Below are positions 18,696 to 28,779 of a stretch of 64,000 nucleotides of DNA, piece after piece. The stretch covers positions 100,550-164,549 of the forward strand of contig NZ_BNCH01000007.1 of the NCBI RefSeq assembly GCF_014656375.1, in the 5' to 3' direction. Below the pieces are notes generated by a model, which searched no databases, had not been told where the DNA came from, and saw only the letters and a program-made list of their open reading frames with translations. A program made the translations under genes and the position numbers. Each line of letters begins with the position of its first letter. Position 1 is the stretch's first letter. The stretch is from Aliiroseovarius zhejiangensis (GTDB lineage: Bacteria; Pseudomonadota; Alphaproteobacteria; Rhodobacterales; Rhodobacteraceae).

Positions 18696-18949
18696 GGGGT
18701 ATCCTTCGCAGACGCCGTTCTCGTAGTGTTGGGCGACAACCAATTCGCGTCTTTTTGTCTGCCCGCATCTTTCCCGAGTGTATCAATGCTTTCGGTGACA
18801 GTTGTAAATCATTCGTCTGGCAGCTTCCACGGCAGTATGGACCGGTGGCTTATAGCATTGAAACATTTTCCGTTAAAAGGGCAATTGTCGCGGTCGCGCC
18901 AGCCAGTTTCCGCTTGCGATCATCCGACGGATGAAGGCAAAAGACGCTT

Positions 18950-19744
18950 ATGAGCTTCAAGGCAGAGGGCCTGCACGCCCGTAACTTCAAGACGTGGCGC
19001 ACAGTCATAGCGCTGATGTTGCGCGAAATGGCGACAAGCTATGGGCGATCGCCCGGGGGCTATCTTTGGGCCATCCTGGAGCCGGTCGGCGGCCTGGCGG
19101 TCATGACCATTGCCTTTTCGATGGCCTTCAGGTCACCGGCATTGGGAAACAATTTTCCATTGTTCTATGCCACCGGTTTTCTGCCATTCATGATGTATAT
19201 GGACGTATCCAACAAGATCTCCAACTCGATCACCTTCTCGCGGCAGTTGCTGTTCTATCCCTCGGTCACCTATCTGGATGCAATCATCGCGCGCCTGTTG
19301 CTGAACGGTCTGACCCAGCTGCTTGTTTTCTATATGTTGATGTATGGCTTGCTGACGATTTTCGACACGGGCAATATTTTGAACTATGCGGCCATCCTGA
19401 ATGCGCTTGGCATGGCGCTGGTTCTTGCGTTTGGCGTCGGTGTAATGAACTGCTTTCTGCTCACACGCTTTCCGATCTGGCAGCGCGTATGGTCAATCAT
19501 CACGCGGCCCCTGTTCATCATCTCGACGATCTTCTTCATTCTGGAAAGCATCCCGCAACCCTTTCGCGACTATCTGGCCCTGAACCCGCTGGTGCATGTT
19601 GTCGGAGAGATGCGGCGCGGGTTTTACGCGACTTATGATGCCACCTGGGTCAATCCGGCCTTCGTATATGGCGTTGGTCTGGTTCTCGCCACTTTGGGCC
19701 TTATTTTTCTGGCACGCTATCACCGCGAGATCCTCAACCGCTGA
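18950..19744 (+). CDS. kpsM: KpsM-like capsule-export ABC permease
   Basis: 264 residues with six predicted membrane segments. MLREMATSYGRSPGGYLWAI and FSRQLLFYPSVTYLD are typical of ABC-2 polysaccharide permeases. It should pair with KpsT and KpsE, encoded divergently on the other side of a 254 bp gap, which must carry both promoters. The end of the gene is followed by a 140 bp gap before the RTX gene. The strand split of kpsM from kpsT/kpsE is less common than a single operon. Confidence 0.9.
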   Translation: MSFKAEGLHARNFKTWRTVIALMLREMATSYGRSPGGYLWAILEPVGGLAVMTIAFSMAFRSPALGNNFPLFYATGFLPFMMYMDVSNKISNSITFSRQLLFYPSVTYLDAIIARLLLNGLTQLLVFYMLMYGLLTIFDTGNILNYAAILNALGMALVLAFGVGVMNCFLLTRFPIWQRVWSIITRPLFIISTIFFILESIPQPFRDYLALNPLVHVVGEMRRGFYATYDATWVNPAFVYGVGLVLATLGLIFLARYHREILNR

Positions 19745-19884
19745 CGGTGGATCCGACCGGCTTGAGTCGACAAGTCCTAACATTTGCCTAAAATCCCTTG
19801 CGCTTACTCTGGCGAGTAAATCGCACATTAAGACTTGGTCCTCACGATACCCGTAACAGTTGGGGTGTATACGAGGGGGTCGGG

Positions 19885-22800
19885 GTGGCCAATCTGGTAT
19901 TGTCCGGCACTCTGCGCAGTGCCGCATTAAACTATGTCTCTAACGTCACGGATCTAGAGATCTCGCTCTGGAATGGTGACGCTTTCCTGTACGCCTCGAC
20001 GGGTGCATGGGGTGGGGCGACGGTGTTCAAGCTGGCATCATCTGATGCTGTGACGCTTGTCGATCAGGTCGCCTATACCTATTCGACACTGGCATCCCCC
20101 ACTGCGCAGATGGAGCTTATCCAGACTGACGGCGGGGCTTACCTTTTACCGTTCGGTATCTATGACTGGACACTCGGCGCATTAGAACTGGAAACCAACG
20201 GCGGGCTGGGAGCGACGCAACACTTTACCTGGGGGGAAGGCGGTGTGGGCAACCTCAGCGCGCTCACCTCGACAGTGTTGGACGGTCAGGTGCATTTTTA
20301 TGCGGCAAACGCCCAGAGTACCGGTTTCAACCACTATACCCTGTCGCAAGAGCTGTCGCTGGAACTCGCGACTGAACAAAGCACGGCATCCGGATCGAAC
20401 GCGGCCGATCTGGTGGACATGGCGGTGGTCCAGGTCAGAGACAGTAAAATCCTGCTTGCGTTATCCGACCATCAGGACGGCATCATCAGCTATCATCTGG
20501 GCGAAGACGGAACGCCGACTGAGGTGGGCGTGTTGTCCGCCCAAAACTATTTTCCGATTTCGGCGCCGACCGCGCTGACCTCCGGGCAGGTTCTGGACAG
20601 GACGTTCAGCGTGATCGCAAGTGCGGGCAGTTCATCGCTGACCGTCGTCGAGGTGCTTGAAGATGGCGAACTGATCGCCACGGATCACGTTCTTGACAAT
20701 GTATGGACCCGGTTTTCGAACGTCACAGAGATTGCCTCGGCCCAAGTGGGGGATGCGCTCTTCGTGGCCGCAGGCGGCGGCGATGACGGCGTTTCCCTGT
20801 TCACGCTTCTGCCCAGCGGCATGCTGGTCCATCTGGACACGATCTGGGACACGCAGGACAGCGCGTTGCAAAATGTTTCGGCCCTGGCGATGACCCATTC
20901 AGACGGTTCACTCAGGATTTTCGCGACCAGCGAGACCGAACGCGGGATCACCAAGCTGAACTACAGCCTGGAAAATATGGGCGTCACGGTGGCCGGCGAT
21001 GGCACGACCACAATCCTGAACGGAACATCTGGCAATGATCAGATTGATGGCGGTCTATGGAGCGAGCATCTCTCGGGTGGGGCGGGTAACGATATCCTGC
21101 GCGATGGTGTGGGCGAAGATACGTTGACCGGCGGCGCAGGGGCGGATGTATTCGTGTTGGCTGCGGACAATATGCTGGATACGATCACGGATTACCAAGT
21201 CGGCATAGACCAGTTGAACCTGTCCGAGTTCCATATGCTTTATGATGTTTCGCAATTGCAAATTTCCAGCCGTTCCTGGGGTGCGGAGATCACCTTCCGT
21301 GGCGAGATCACTCGTATCTACAGCGCCAACGGACAATCGCTTGATGCCAGCGACTTCACGACGTTCGACAGTCTCAGGTTGAACCGTCCGCCAAACGGCT
21401 TCCAGTTTATACCTGAGACGAAATACGGGACAGAGAATGACGACGTTCTGGGTGGGGATGAGGGTACAGAGACGCTGCATGGCCTGGGCGGTGACGATCT
21501 GTTCACCTGGTCGCTTGGGGCTGACGTCTTTTATGGCGGTGACGGCACGGACACAGCCTCTTACGTCAACGCCCCGACCGCCGTCATGATTGATCTGGGC
21601 AAGCGCCACGCCTCTGGTGCTGCGGATGGGGACATCTTCTATTCGATTGAACGGTATCTCGGTTCTGCTTTCGACGACATCCTGATTGGCGATGCAGGTG
21701 CGAACATCCTGATCGGAGGGGGTGGAAACGACACGCTTGAGGGCGGGCTTGGTGTTGATGTGCTTGATGGCGGAGCAGGCCGCGACATTGCCTCCTACGC
21801 GAAAGCGCAAATCTCGGTCACCATAAACCTGGAAACTGGGTATTTTTCCGGGGCAGCCCACGGTGACACATTGATCAGCATCGAGAACGTGGTTGGTACA
21901 GATTTTCGGGACACAATTGTCGGGGATAGCACGGCGAACCGCCTTTCGGGTCGCGATGGCAATGACAGGCTGACGGGTGGTGGTGGCGACGATCGGCTGA
22001 TCGGCGGCGATGGGGATGACGTTTTGGACGGCGGGACGGGTGCGGACATCCTGGACGGCGGGTCGGGTCAGGACTGGGCAGATTACCGACTGACGGGCGC
22101 GGGGGTGCTGATCAACCTCACCACGCATGTCGGCGGATGGGGCGCTGATGGAGACCAGTTTTCCTCGATCGAACACGTCTATGGCAGCGCCCATGACGAC
22201 GAGATTCATGGACATGCCTACACCAACACACTGGAGGGGCTGGACGGGAACGATAGGCTTTACGGCCATGACGGCGATGACTTGCTGAAAGGCGGCGACG
22301 GCGACGATCAGCTTCAAGGCGGCAACGGAAACGATCGCCTTTACGGAGGAGAAGGGGCGGATCACCTGAAAGGGGGCAGCGGCCACGACCAGCTTTACGG
22401 CGGGGTCGGTGATGACCAGATCCTGGGGGATAGTGGGAATGATCGGCTCTATGGATGGCGCGGGAACGACATTCTGAATGGTGGTCATGGAAATGACAGT
22501 TTGTACGGCTCCTATGGCAATGATCGGTTGATCGACGTGAGCGGGTCAGACAGGTATTTTGGCGGACAGGGGTTTGATTTTATAGACTATTCGGCGCACT
22601 CCAAATCGGTCCGCATCGACCTTGCAGCAGGTAGGGGTTCTGGCGCAGCCTACGGAGATAGCTACAATGACATCGAGGGGGCGGTCGGGGGGGCCGCATC
22701 TGATACACTCATTGGTCATTCTGGGCGCAACATTTTTTACGGTCGAAACGGCAACGACCGATTCTACGGGTCTGGTGGAAATGACACGATTTATGGGGAA

Positions 22801-23811
22801 AGCGGCAAAGACACACTGTTTGGCGGCAAAGGTAACGACACACTAATTGGCGGAAGCGGCTCTGATGTATTGAAAGGGCAATATGGCAACGATCTGTTGC
22901 AAGGTGGCACCGGTGCCGACAAGCTATATGGCGGCAAAGGGTCGGATACTGCTGACTATCGCGATGCGGGTTCCCGTGTGACCATCAACCTCGCGACAAA
23001 CAGCAATGGTGGCGCGGCATCTGGCGACAAATTGTATTCGATTGAGAACGTGCATGGGTCCAACTGGAATGATCATCTGAAGGGAAACAAGTGGACCAAC
23101 GTTTTGCATGGCTGGAACGGCGACGACCGTCTGTATGCCGCGGGAGGCAATGATCGAGTTTATGGTGATTATGGTGATGACACCATCGTGGCTGGCACTG
23201 GATCAAACCGTTACTATGGGGGCAAAGGAAATGACACTCTGGACCTGATCAAGTTCGACTCGGGTGCAGATGTTTGGCTGTATCACAACAAGGGTGGCCG
23301 CGCCCTTTCTGGCAATAAGATCTATCAGATCGAAAACGTTGAAGGCACAAAATATAGGGATCACTTGCACGGAAACGCACAAGACAACCTGCTGAATGGT
23401 CGCGGCGGGAACGACAAACTACGCGGCAACAGAGGCTCAGACGAGCTTCATGGAAAAAGCGGAAACGATAAAATCTATGGCAACTACGGTTCCGACCGAT
23501 TGTATGGCGGCAAGGGTCGCGATGTCGTCGATGGAGGTCGCCACGACGACATCCTGACCGGCGGCGCGGATGCCGACACGTTCATCTTTCAACATGGTCA
23601 TGATGTCATCACCGATTTTGAAACCGATCTGGACACAGTTAGGCTTAGCCGTTCGTTGCTCGGGTCCACCCTGACGGAACCTGCCCGACTTGCCAGCATC
23701 GCCGAGGTGCAGGCAGGTGGGGTGCTGATGGACTTCGGCAATGGCAACTCGTTGTTTTTCGAGGATGTCGAAACCTTTGCCGAACTGGAAAGCTCTATCC
23801 TTTGGTACTGA
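19885..23811 (+). CDS. Large RTX calcium-binding exported protein
   Basis: 1308 residues from a GTG with a purine-rich GAGGGGG about 8 bp upstream. An ATG at 19798 is in frame, but the extra N-terminus ([15 protein letters not shown]) does not look like protein. Residues ~1-375 look like a beta-propeller repeat domain without a signal peptide. From ~380 on come many nonapeptide GGxGxDxL(x) repeats in several blocks, interrupted by blocks with [21 protein letters not shown] patterns. The C-terminus ([14 protein letters not shown] ... [10 protein letters not shown]) resembles type I secretion signals. It probably binds calcium outside the cell and may act as a capsule-associated adhesin or matrix protein. 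No enzymatic motif is evident, and no T1SS genes are in the window. Confidence 0.85.
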   Translation: MANLVLSGTLRSAALNYVSNVTDLEISLWNGDAFLYASTGAWGGATVFKLASSDAVTLVDQVAYTYSTLASPTAQMELIQTDGGAYLLPFGIYDWTLGALELETNGGLGATQHFTWGEGGVGNLSALTSTVLDGQVHFYAANAQSTGFNHYTLSQELSLELATEQSTASGSNAADLVDMAVVQVRDSKILLALSDHQDGIISYHLGEDGTPTEVGVLSAQNYFPISAPTALTSGQVLDRTFSVIASAGSSSLTVVEVLEDGELIATDHVLDNVWTRFSNVTEIASAQVGDALFVAAGGGDDGVSLFTLLPSGMLVHLDTIWDTQDSALQNVSALAMTHSDGSLRIFATSETERGITKLNYSLENMGVTVAGDGTTTILNGTSGNDQIDGGLWSEHLSGGAGNDILRDGVGEDTLTGGAGADVFVLAADNMLDTITDYQVGIDQLNLSEFHMLYDVSQLQISSRSWGAEITFRGEITRIYSANGQSLDASDFTTFDSLRLNRPPNGFQFIPETKYGTENDDVLGGDEGTETLHGLGGDDLFTWSLGADVFYGGDGTDTASYVNAPTAVMIDLGKRHASGAADGDIFYSIERYLGSAFDDILIGDAGANILIGGGGNDTLEGGLGVDVLDGGAGRDIASYAKAQISVTINLETGYFSGAAHGDTLISIENVVGTDFRDTIVGDSTANRLSGRDGNDRLTGGGGDDRLIGGDGDDVLDGGTGADILDGGSGQDWADYRLTGAGVLINLTTHVGGWGADGDQFSSIEHVYGSAHDDEIHGHAYTNTLEGLDGNDRLYGHDGDDLLKGGDGDDQLQGGNGNDRLYGGEGADHLKGGSGHDQLYGGVGDDQILGDSGNDRLYGWRGNDILNGGHGNDSLYGSYGNDRLIDVSGSDRYFGGQGFDFIDYSAHSKSVRIDLAAGRGSGAAYGDSYNDIEGAVGGAASDTLIGHSGRNIFYGRNGNDRFYGSGGNDTIYGESGKDTLFGGKGNDTLIGGSGSDVLKGQYGNDLLQGGTGADKLYGGKGSDTADYRDAGSRVTINLATNSNGGAASGDKLYSIENVHGSNWNDHLKGNKWTNVLHGWNGDDRLYAAGGNDRVYGDYGDDTIVAGTGSNRYYGGKGNDTLDLIKFDSGADVWLYHNKGGRALSGNKIYQIENVEGTKYRDHLHGNAQDNLLNGRGGNDKLRGNRGSDELHGKSGNDKIYGNYGSDRLYGGKGRDVVDGGRHDDILTGGADADTFIFQHGHDVITDFETDLDTVRLSRSLLGSTLTEPARLASIAEVQAGGVLMDFGNGNSLFFEDVETFAELESSILWY
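21020..23580 (+). repeat. RTX nonapeptide-coding repeat arrays
   Basis: Tandem degenerate 27-bp units coding for GGxGNDxLxG occur inside the RTX gene, densest at ~21950-22100, 22240-22530, 22730-22940 and 23390-23580. Between arrays an ~80-codon module recurs (near 21560-21700, 21790-21900, 22080-22200, 22580-22700, 22950-23060, 23250-23360). It starts with a D(x)A(D/S)Y segment, continues as IDL/INL-(x)n-GGAA-GD and ends IENV(x)GT/S. The modular duplication suggests repeat-length variation between strains. Confidence 0.8.
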
Positions 23812-23947
23812 CGCAGGTCGAGTCTTTGGCAGCTGGGACCACAGATAGACCCTCTTGGCGGCAAGGCTGACCGAACGCCAGTTGCGCAATCAATTAACCT
23901 TTTCGACACATGACTTTGCAGGGAAACCAGCCTTTGCGGAGAGCCCC

Positions 23948-24772
23948 ATGCCCAACACCTCGCCCATCCTGTCCTTGCCCCTGATCCAACCGGCACAGGC
24001 GCAGAAACATGTCACCCATAACGAGGCGCTGCGCCTTCTGGACATTTTGGTTCAGTTGTCGGTCGAAACGGCTGATACGATCAGCCCGCCACCGGGTGCG
24101 ACCGAAGGTAACCGGCACATCGTGCCGGGTGGGGCTACGGGCGATTGGGCCGGGCAGGAGCAGACCATCACCTGGCTGCAGGATGGCGTCTGGCAATTCA
24201 TTGCCCCGCAGGCTGGATGGCGTGCCGATGTCACGGCGACCGCGCAACACCTGCGATATGACGGCAGTCAGTGGGTCGATACAGCCCCGTCTATGAACAA
24301 CCTCGACCTGCTGGGCGTGAACACCACGGCAGATGCGACCAACAAGCTGGCGGTTGCGTCTGATGCCACGCTGCTGTCGCATGATGGCACATCGCATCAG
24401 GTGAAAATCAACAAGGCATCGGCCAGTGACACGGCGTCGATGCTGTTTCAGTCCAACTGGTCGGGCCGGGCTGAGTTTGGGCTGACGGGCGATGACGACT
24501 TTCACGTCAAGACCAGCCCGGATGGCAGCACATGGGCCGAGGCGATCGTCGCCACCGGCACGGGCGATGTTGGAATTGGCAAGTCCCCGGCGGCGAAACT
24601 GGATGTGGACGGCGTGATGCGCCTGACCCCGACGGCAACGGCCAGCCTTCCCGCTGCAGCCTCGGTCGGGGCGGGCGGGGTCGCCTTTGTCTCGGACGCC
24701 GCGGGTGGCGCCCAACTGGCCTATAGCGATGGGTCGTCCTGGCTAAAGGTCAGCGATGGTTCCGCTATCTGA
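23948..24772 (+). CDS. DUF2793 phage/GTA-type fibre or head-spike-like protein
   Basis: 274 residues from the ATG at 23948 (GGAG about 8 bp upstream). The N-terminus, LSLPLIQPAQAQKHVTHNEALRLLD, is the DUF2793 signature. The C-terminal half, with DGSTWAEAIVATGTGDVGIG and KLDVDGVMRLTP, resembles the stalk of phage tail fibres. DUF2793 proteins are known to me from prophages and gene transfer agents of Rhodobacterales, where they attach to surface glycans. Here there are no head or tail genes around it; the gene is isolated inside a capsule locus between the RTX gene and rfbC. It could be a relocated GTA receptor-binding gene or a domesticated glycan-binding protein. Confidence 0.8.
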   Translation: MPNTSPILSLPLIQPAQAQKHVTHNEALRLLDILVQLSVETADTISPPPGATEGNRHIVPGGATGDWAGQEQTITWLQDGVWQFIAPQAGWRADVTATAQHLRYDGSQWVDTAPSMNNLDLLGVNTTADATNKLAVASDATLLSHDGTSHQVKINKASASDTASMLFQSNWSGRAEFGLTGDDDFHVKTSPDGSTWAEAIVATGTGDVGIGKSPAAKLDVDGVMRLTPTATASLPAAASVGAGGVAFVSDAAGGAQLAYSDGSSWLKVSDGSAI

Positions 24773-24801
24773 CCCCCAGTTTCAATTGTCAAAAACTCAA
24801 C

Positions 24802-24830
24802 GCCCGCGGCTTCACGCTGCGGGTTTTTTT
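24802..24830. terminator. Bidirectional terminator between the DUF2793 gene and rfbC
   Basis: CCCGCGGC and GCTGCGGG (one G-U pair) with a 5-nt loop, followed by seven T on the plus strand. On the minus strand the same stem is followed by a GTTGAGTTTTT run. The T run abuts the rfbC stop codon, so one stem serves both convergent genes. Confidence 0.85.
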
Positions 24831-25408
24831 CAACTGTGCCGCGCGCCACCATCAAGACCAAAAGGCGTGACAAAGGCGGCCATCGACCCTGCGTCTGCAT
24901 CCTTGGAGCTGAGCGTCACCTGGTCCGGGGGAATGCCCCAGTCGATCCCAATGTCGGGGTCATCGAAGCGCACTGACATCTCGGTCTCGGGCGCATAATG
25001 GTCCGAGCATTTATAGAACACATCCACCCCGTCGGTCAGCGTGACAAAGCCGTGCAGGAACCCCTCGGGCACCAGAAGGGCCGATCCGTTGTCATCAGAC
25101 AGCTCAACCGCGACCCATTCGCCATAGGTGGGTGAACCGTGGCGCACATCGACGGCAACATCCAGAATGGCACCACGCAGACAGCGCACCAGCTTGGCTT
25201 GCGCGTGGGGCGGCGCCTGGCAATGCAATCCGCGCACCGTTCCCCTGGTGGCGGAGCGGGACAAGTTGTCTTGCACGAAATTGGACGGAAGTCCGGCCTG
25301 CTCCATCGCGCGGGTTGAGAAGGTTTCGCTGAAAAATCCGCGATTGTCGCCATGACGCGCGGGCGTGACGATCACACAACCGTCAAGTTTGGTCTTTTCT
25401 ACTTTCAC
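24830..25408 (-). CDS. rfbC: dTDP-4-dehydrorhamnose 3,5-epimerase
   Basis: 192 residues, GTG start with a GGAG-like site upstream. RmlC segments: DNRGFFSETF, FVQDNLSRSATRGTVRGLHCQ (catalytic His), VAVDVRHGSPTYG and VPEGFLHGFVTL. It performs the double epimerisation step of dTDP-L-rhamnose synthesis. It lies 10 kb away from rfbB-rfbD-rfbA, in a run with the priming sugar transferase and ugd on the same strand. Confidence 0.95.
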   Translation of the reverse strand: MKVEKTKLDGCVIVTPARHGDNRGFFSETFSTRAMEQAGLPSNFVQDNLSRSATRGTVRGLHCQAPPHAQAKLVRCLRGAILDVAVDVRHGSPTYGEWVAVELSDDNGSALLVPEGFLHGFVTLTDGVDVFYKCSDHYAPETEMSVRFDDPDIGIDWGIPPDQVTLSSKDADAGSMAAFVTPFGLDGGARHS

Positions 25409-25451
25409 GGATCAGGCTCCAACATGTTCTAGGGCCGACGAAGGCGATGAA

Positions 25452-26087
25452 TTAGCCCCGGATGCGTTTTGCGCGGCGGCCCGGCAGCGGGAACAGCTTG
25501 GCGGCGGTCAGATAAAGAATATACAGATCCAGCCGCAGCGATTTGTTCACGTGATAGATGTGATCCAACGCCGCCTTGCGCGGAACGCAGCGCCTGAGAT
25601 AGACGCTTTCGGCCTCTTTCAGGGACTTGCAGGCAGCCAGCATCTTTTCTTCGTGACCGTGGAAAACGATCGACGCCAGACCCGTGATGCCGGGACGATC
25701 CAGAAGCACCTGCCTATAGATGTTGGGCCGCGCCTGAACATAGCGGGGTTCCGGTGGCCGGGGACCGACAAAGCTCATCTCGCCTTTCAGGACGTTCCAG
25801 ATCTGGGGCAGTTCATCCAGCCGGTGGGCGCGCAGGAACTTCCCCATCGGTGTGATGCGGCTCTCCTTATGCCCGCCGGTGATGCCAACATTTTCATGAT
25901 CCGGCACGGTGCGCATGGTACGGATTTTCAGAAGGTCGAAGGTCTTGTCGAAGGTGGTGTTACGCCGCGAGCGATAGACGAAGGGCCGACCGTCGCGCAA
26001 GGTGACAATGACATACAGCGCCAGCAGCATCGGGATGACGGGAATCGTCAGCGCCAGGGCAAGGCTTATGTCAAAAAGGCGCTTCAT
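25452..26087 (-). CDS. Priming undecaprenyl-phosphate sugar phosphotransferase (ExoY/WcaJ type)
   Basis: About 211 residues from the ATG at 26087 (MKRLFDISLALALTI), the canonical family start; earlier ATGs at 26141 and 26150 overlap the end of ugd and remain possible. One N-terminal membrane helix is followed by the Bac_transf core: FDLLKIRTMR, FLRAHRLDELPQIWNVLKGEMS and VGPRPPEP. It loads the first sugar-1-phosphate onto undecaprenyl phosphate, starting repeat-unit synthesis. It lies 46 bp downstream of ugd. Confidence 0.88.
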   Translation of the reverse strand: MKRLFDISLALALTIPVIPMLLALYVIVTLRDGRPFVYRSRRNTTFDKTFDLLKIRTMRTVPDHENVGITGGHKESRITPMGKFLRAHRLDELPQIWNVLKGEMSFVGPRPPEPRYVQARPNIYRQVLLDRPGITGLASIVFHGHEEKMLAACKSLKEAESVYLRRCVPRKAALDHIYHVNKSLRLDLYILYLTAAKLFPLPGRRAKRIRG

Positions 26088-26133
26088 CCCCAATTCTTTC
26101 CGTTCACCCAGTTCGGCTTTGGCATAAGTAACT

Positions 26134-27468
26134 TCAACCATCCCAACCATCCGGTCCAAATCCTCGCCGTCCAATGGCGCAATATGCGACAAAGCCAGCC
26201 TTTTTTGCATCTTTCGGCGAATAGATGTTGCGCAAGTCGGCCATTCTGGCCGTTTCCATCCGTCGTGCAAGGCGCTTCAAGTCCAGCGCACGAAACTCGT
26301 TCCACTCGGTCAGGATCACAACAGCATCCGCGTTCTGAGCCGCCTTATACGCATCTTCGACCCAATGTGCACCCGGCAAAAGAGCTTCGCCTTCGTTTAG
26401 CCCCTGCGGGTCAACCACACGCACCTTTGCCCCGCCTCCGATCAGGGCTGGCACAATCGTCAGGCTGGGCGCATCCCGCATGTCATCGGTGTTGGGTTTG
26501 AAGGTGACACCCAGCACAGCAATTGTCTTGCCCGATACCGAGCCGTCGCAAAGGTCGATGATCTTGTCGACCATTCGGCGCTTGGTCTCGTCGTTGACGG
26601 TGATCACGGTCTCGGTGATTTGCATCGGCATACCGGCCTCCTGCCCGATCCGCGCCAGCGCCTTGGTGTCTTTCGGGAAACAACTGCCGCCATAGCCCGG
26701 CCCGGCATGCAGGAACTTGTTACCGATCCGGCCATCCAGCCCGATCCCTTTCGAGACTTGTTTCACATCCGCCCCGACACGTTCACACAGCGCCGCAATC
26801 TCGTTGATGAAAGTGATCTTGGTGGCCAGAAACGCATTGGCCGCGTATTTGATCATCTCGGCGCTTTCCAGATCGGTCGTGACAATCGGGAAATCGCGCA
26901 GGAACAGGGGGCGGTAAATCTCGGCCATGATGTCCGCGGCCCGTTCGTTCTGAACCCCGACCACGACGCGGTCAGGACGCATGAAATCGTCAATCGCTGC
27001 CCCTTCGCGTAGAAATTCGGGGTTCGAGGCGACGTCGAAGTCAAGCCCGGGATGGGCTTTCTGGATCAGTTGCTTGACCTTGCGATTGGTTCCCACAGGC
27101 ACCGTGGATTTGGTGATAACGACGGCATAATCTTCAAGCGAATCAGCGATCTCTTCCGCGGCGGCAAAGACATATGTCAGGTCCGCATGGCCATCGCCGC
27201 GCCGCGTCGGCGTCCCGACCGCGATAAAAATCGCCTGGGCGTCTTTCACCGCGTATTTCAAGTTCTGCGTGAAAGACAGGCGGCCAGCGGCGACGTTTTT
27301 TGCCATCAGATCTTCAAGGCCCGGCTCATAGATCGGCACCTGGCCACTTTCGAGCATGTCGATCTTGGCGGGATCCTTGTCCACGCACACGACGTCATGC
27401 CCAAAATCAGAGAAACACACACCCGAGACCAGGCCCACATACCCGGTGCCGATCATCGCAATTTTCAT
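26134..27468 (-). CDS. ugd: UDP-glucose 6-dehydrogenase
   Basis: 444 residues. IGTGYVGLVSGVCFSDFG Rossmann start, YAANAFLATKITFINE, the catalytic Cys in GYGGSCFPKDTKAL, and LGVTFKPNTDDMRDAPS. It makes UDP-glucuronate from UDP-glucose with two NAD+. UDP-GlcA would supply acidic residues of the capsule. The promoter should lie in the 170 bp gap shared with the divergent CAP-domain gene. Confidence 0.96.
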   Translation of the reverse strand: MKIAMIGTGYVGLVSGVCFSDFGHDVVCVDKDPAKIDMLESGQVPIYEPGLEDLMAKNVAAGRLSFTQNLKYAVKDAQAIFIAVGTPTRRGDGHADLTYVFAAAEEIADSLEDYAVVITKSTVPVGTNRKVKQLIQKAHPGLDFDVASNPEFLREGAAIDDFMRPDRVVVGVQNERAADIMAEIYRPLFLRDFPIVTTDLESAEMIKYAANAFLATKITFINEIAALCERVGADVKQVSKGIGLDGRIGNKFLHAGPGYGGSCFPKDTKALARIGQEAGMPMQITETVITVNDETKRRMVDKIIDLCDGSVSGKTIAVLGVTFKPNTDDMRDAPSLTIVPALIGGGAKVRVVDPQGLNEGEALLPGAHWVEDAYKAAQNADAVVILTEWNEFRALDLKRLARRMETARMADLRNIYSPKDAKKAGFVAYCAIGRRGFGPDGWDG

Positions 27469-27639
27469 TGGCTCGAAACCTCATTTTTTCAAATAATCTA
27501 CGACGGGATGATCCATCGCGCAAATACTGTCAACGGACGGCGAACCTTCGCCCATCCAGACATCGCCCTATTCCTGTCACGCCCTTGCCATGGCAGGTTT
27601 GCATGCTGCGGGGCGAAACTGGATGATGAGGTCGAAATC

Positions 27640-28278
27640 ATGCGTGGAATCATGTTGAAAGCCCTGGGTGTTGCGGCAATCCTGTCGCTGACCGCCCTGC
27701 CCCAGGCCGCCACTGCCGCTTGTGCCGTGAAAAAGGTGTCTGGGGCAGAAAAAGCAATTCCAACCAAAGGCTTGAACCAATCTCTTTTGGACAAGGCCGT
27801 TGTCGCACGGGTAAATGCCGAACGCTGTCGACGCGGGCTTCCGGCGCTGACCACAGCCTCTGGCCTGCGCAAACAGGCGGCCCGACATTCGCAGTGGATG
27901 GCTCGCAGTCAAAAGCTCAGCCATAAGGCCAGCGGGTCGTTCAACCGCTCGCTGACCGACCGCCTGCGGGCTTCCGGCGTGCGTTTTCGGACCGGAGCCG
28001 AGAATATCGGCTGGGTGCATCTTTACGGCATTGACGGAAATCGCTTCATGATTCGGTCCTCCGATCAATGTCACTTCACCACCAGTGGCGGACGCAGGAT
28101 CGGTCGCCACAGCTACAACAGTCTGGCCAGTCTGATTGTGCGCAAATGGATGGAATCACCCGGACATAGAAAGAACATCCTGCGCAGAAACCTGCGTTAC
28201 AGCGGTGTTGGGGCTGGCGTTCAGCCTGCGTCGAAGTACTGCGGTTCGGTATTCCTGACCCATATCTTTGCAGGGTGA
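27640..28278 (+). CDS. Secreted CAP/SCP-domain protein
   Basis: 212 residues from the ATG at 27640, preceded by GAGGT at 8 bp. Signal peptide residues ~1-28 ending PQAATAAC. The CAP domain shows VNAERCRRGLPAL, ARHSQWMARSQKLSH, GAENIGW and MESPGHRKNIL, the four conserved histidine/glutamate segments of the fold. Bacterial CAP proteins are secreted, and their function is mostly unknown. Cysteines are few and could form disulfides. Confidence 0.85.
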   Translation: MRGIMLKALGVAAILSLTALPQAATAACAVKKVSGAEKAIPTKGLNQSLLDKAVVARVNAERCRRGLPALTTASGLRKQAARHSQWMARSQKLSHKASGSFNRSLTDRLRASGVRFRTGAENIGWVHLYGIDGNRFMIRSSDQCHFTTSGGRRIGRHSYNSLASLIVRKWMESPGHRKNILRRNLRYSGVGAGVQPASKYCGSVFLTHIFAG

Positions 28279-28436
28279 GAAGGACTATTGCATCGCTGCC
28301 ACAGGGCGGCAAAGTTCTGCGTGTTCAGCGTGATGAATGCAAGAACAGACTTCCAATAGCGTTCATGGTATGCAAAACAAACATGGACGGCTCGCTAGAT
28401 CGGCGCTGCCCGCGATTAAATTATGGAGTATGAAAC

Positions 28437-28652
28437 ATGAAAAAAGTGATGACCCTTGCCGCTGCTGGCATGATCGCTCTGTCCGCACCTGCTTTCGCTG
28501 GCGCATACGGCGATGCAGTTGTTGAAGAAGAAGTCGTTGTTGTTGAAGAAGCTGGTAGCTCGTTGGGCAACACCGGTCTGGCCCTGCTGGGTCTGGCTGT
28601 CGTTGCTGGCATCATTGCTGCTTCGGACTCTTCGACCGACGAAGCAGAATAA
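28437..28652 (+). CDS. Small exported YjbE-like protein
   Basis: 71 residues: a clean signal peptide (MKKVMTLAAAGMIALSAPAFA), a short acidic valine-rich stretch (VVEEEVVVVEE), a single hydrophobic glycine-rich segment (LALLGLAVVAGIIAA) and an acidic end. GGAG precedes the ATG by 8 bp. Size, layout and position near yjbF/yjbH-like genes resemble YjbE/GfcA of exopolysaccharide operons, though sequence identity is too weak to be sure. A strong terminator follows directly, so it is probably an abundant, separately transcribed mRNA. Confidence 0.65.
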   Translation: MKKVMTLAAAGMIALSAPAFAGAYGDAVVEEEVVVVEEAGSSLGNTGLALLGLAVVAGIIAASDSSTDEAE

Positions 28653-28684
28653 TTTGGCTGCTTCTCAGGAAGCATTCAATCTGA

Positions 28685-28718
28685 AACGGCAAGCCCCAGG
28701 GCTTGCCGTTTTTGTTTT
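28685..28718 (+). terminator. Strong Rho-independent terminator after the YjbE-like gene
   Basis: AACGGCAAGCC and GGCTTGCCGTT form a perfect 11-bp stem with a CCAG loop, followed by TTTGTTTT. It lies 32 bp after the stop codon. Confidence 0.92.
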
Positions 28719-28779
28719 CAGAGGTCATGATTCCACCATTGGATGAACAGTCACCCATCGGTGCGAAGGGCGCTTTGAA

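Noticed and set aside
19798..19884. ATG start for the RTX gene at 19798
   Set aside because: The extra residues are basic and low in quality, with no Shine-Dalgarno; the GTG at 19885 has a good one.
21055..22488. 477-codon open frame antisense to the RTX gene
   Set aside because: It is the mirror of the regular RTX repeats, has no ribosome-binding site and no family likeness.
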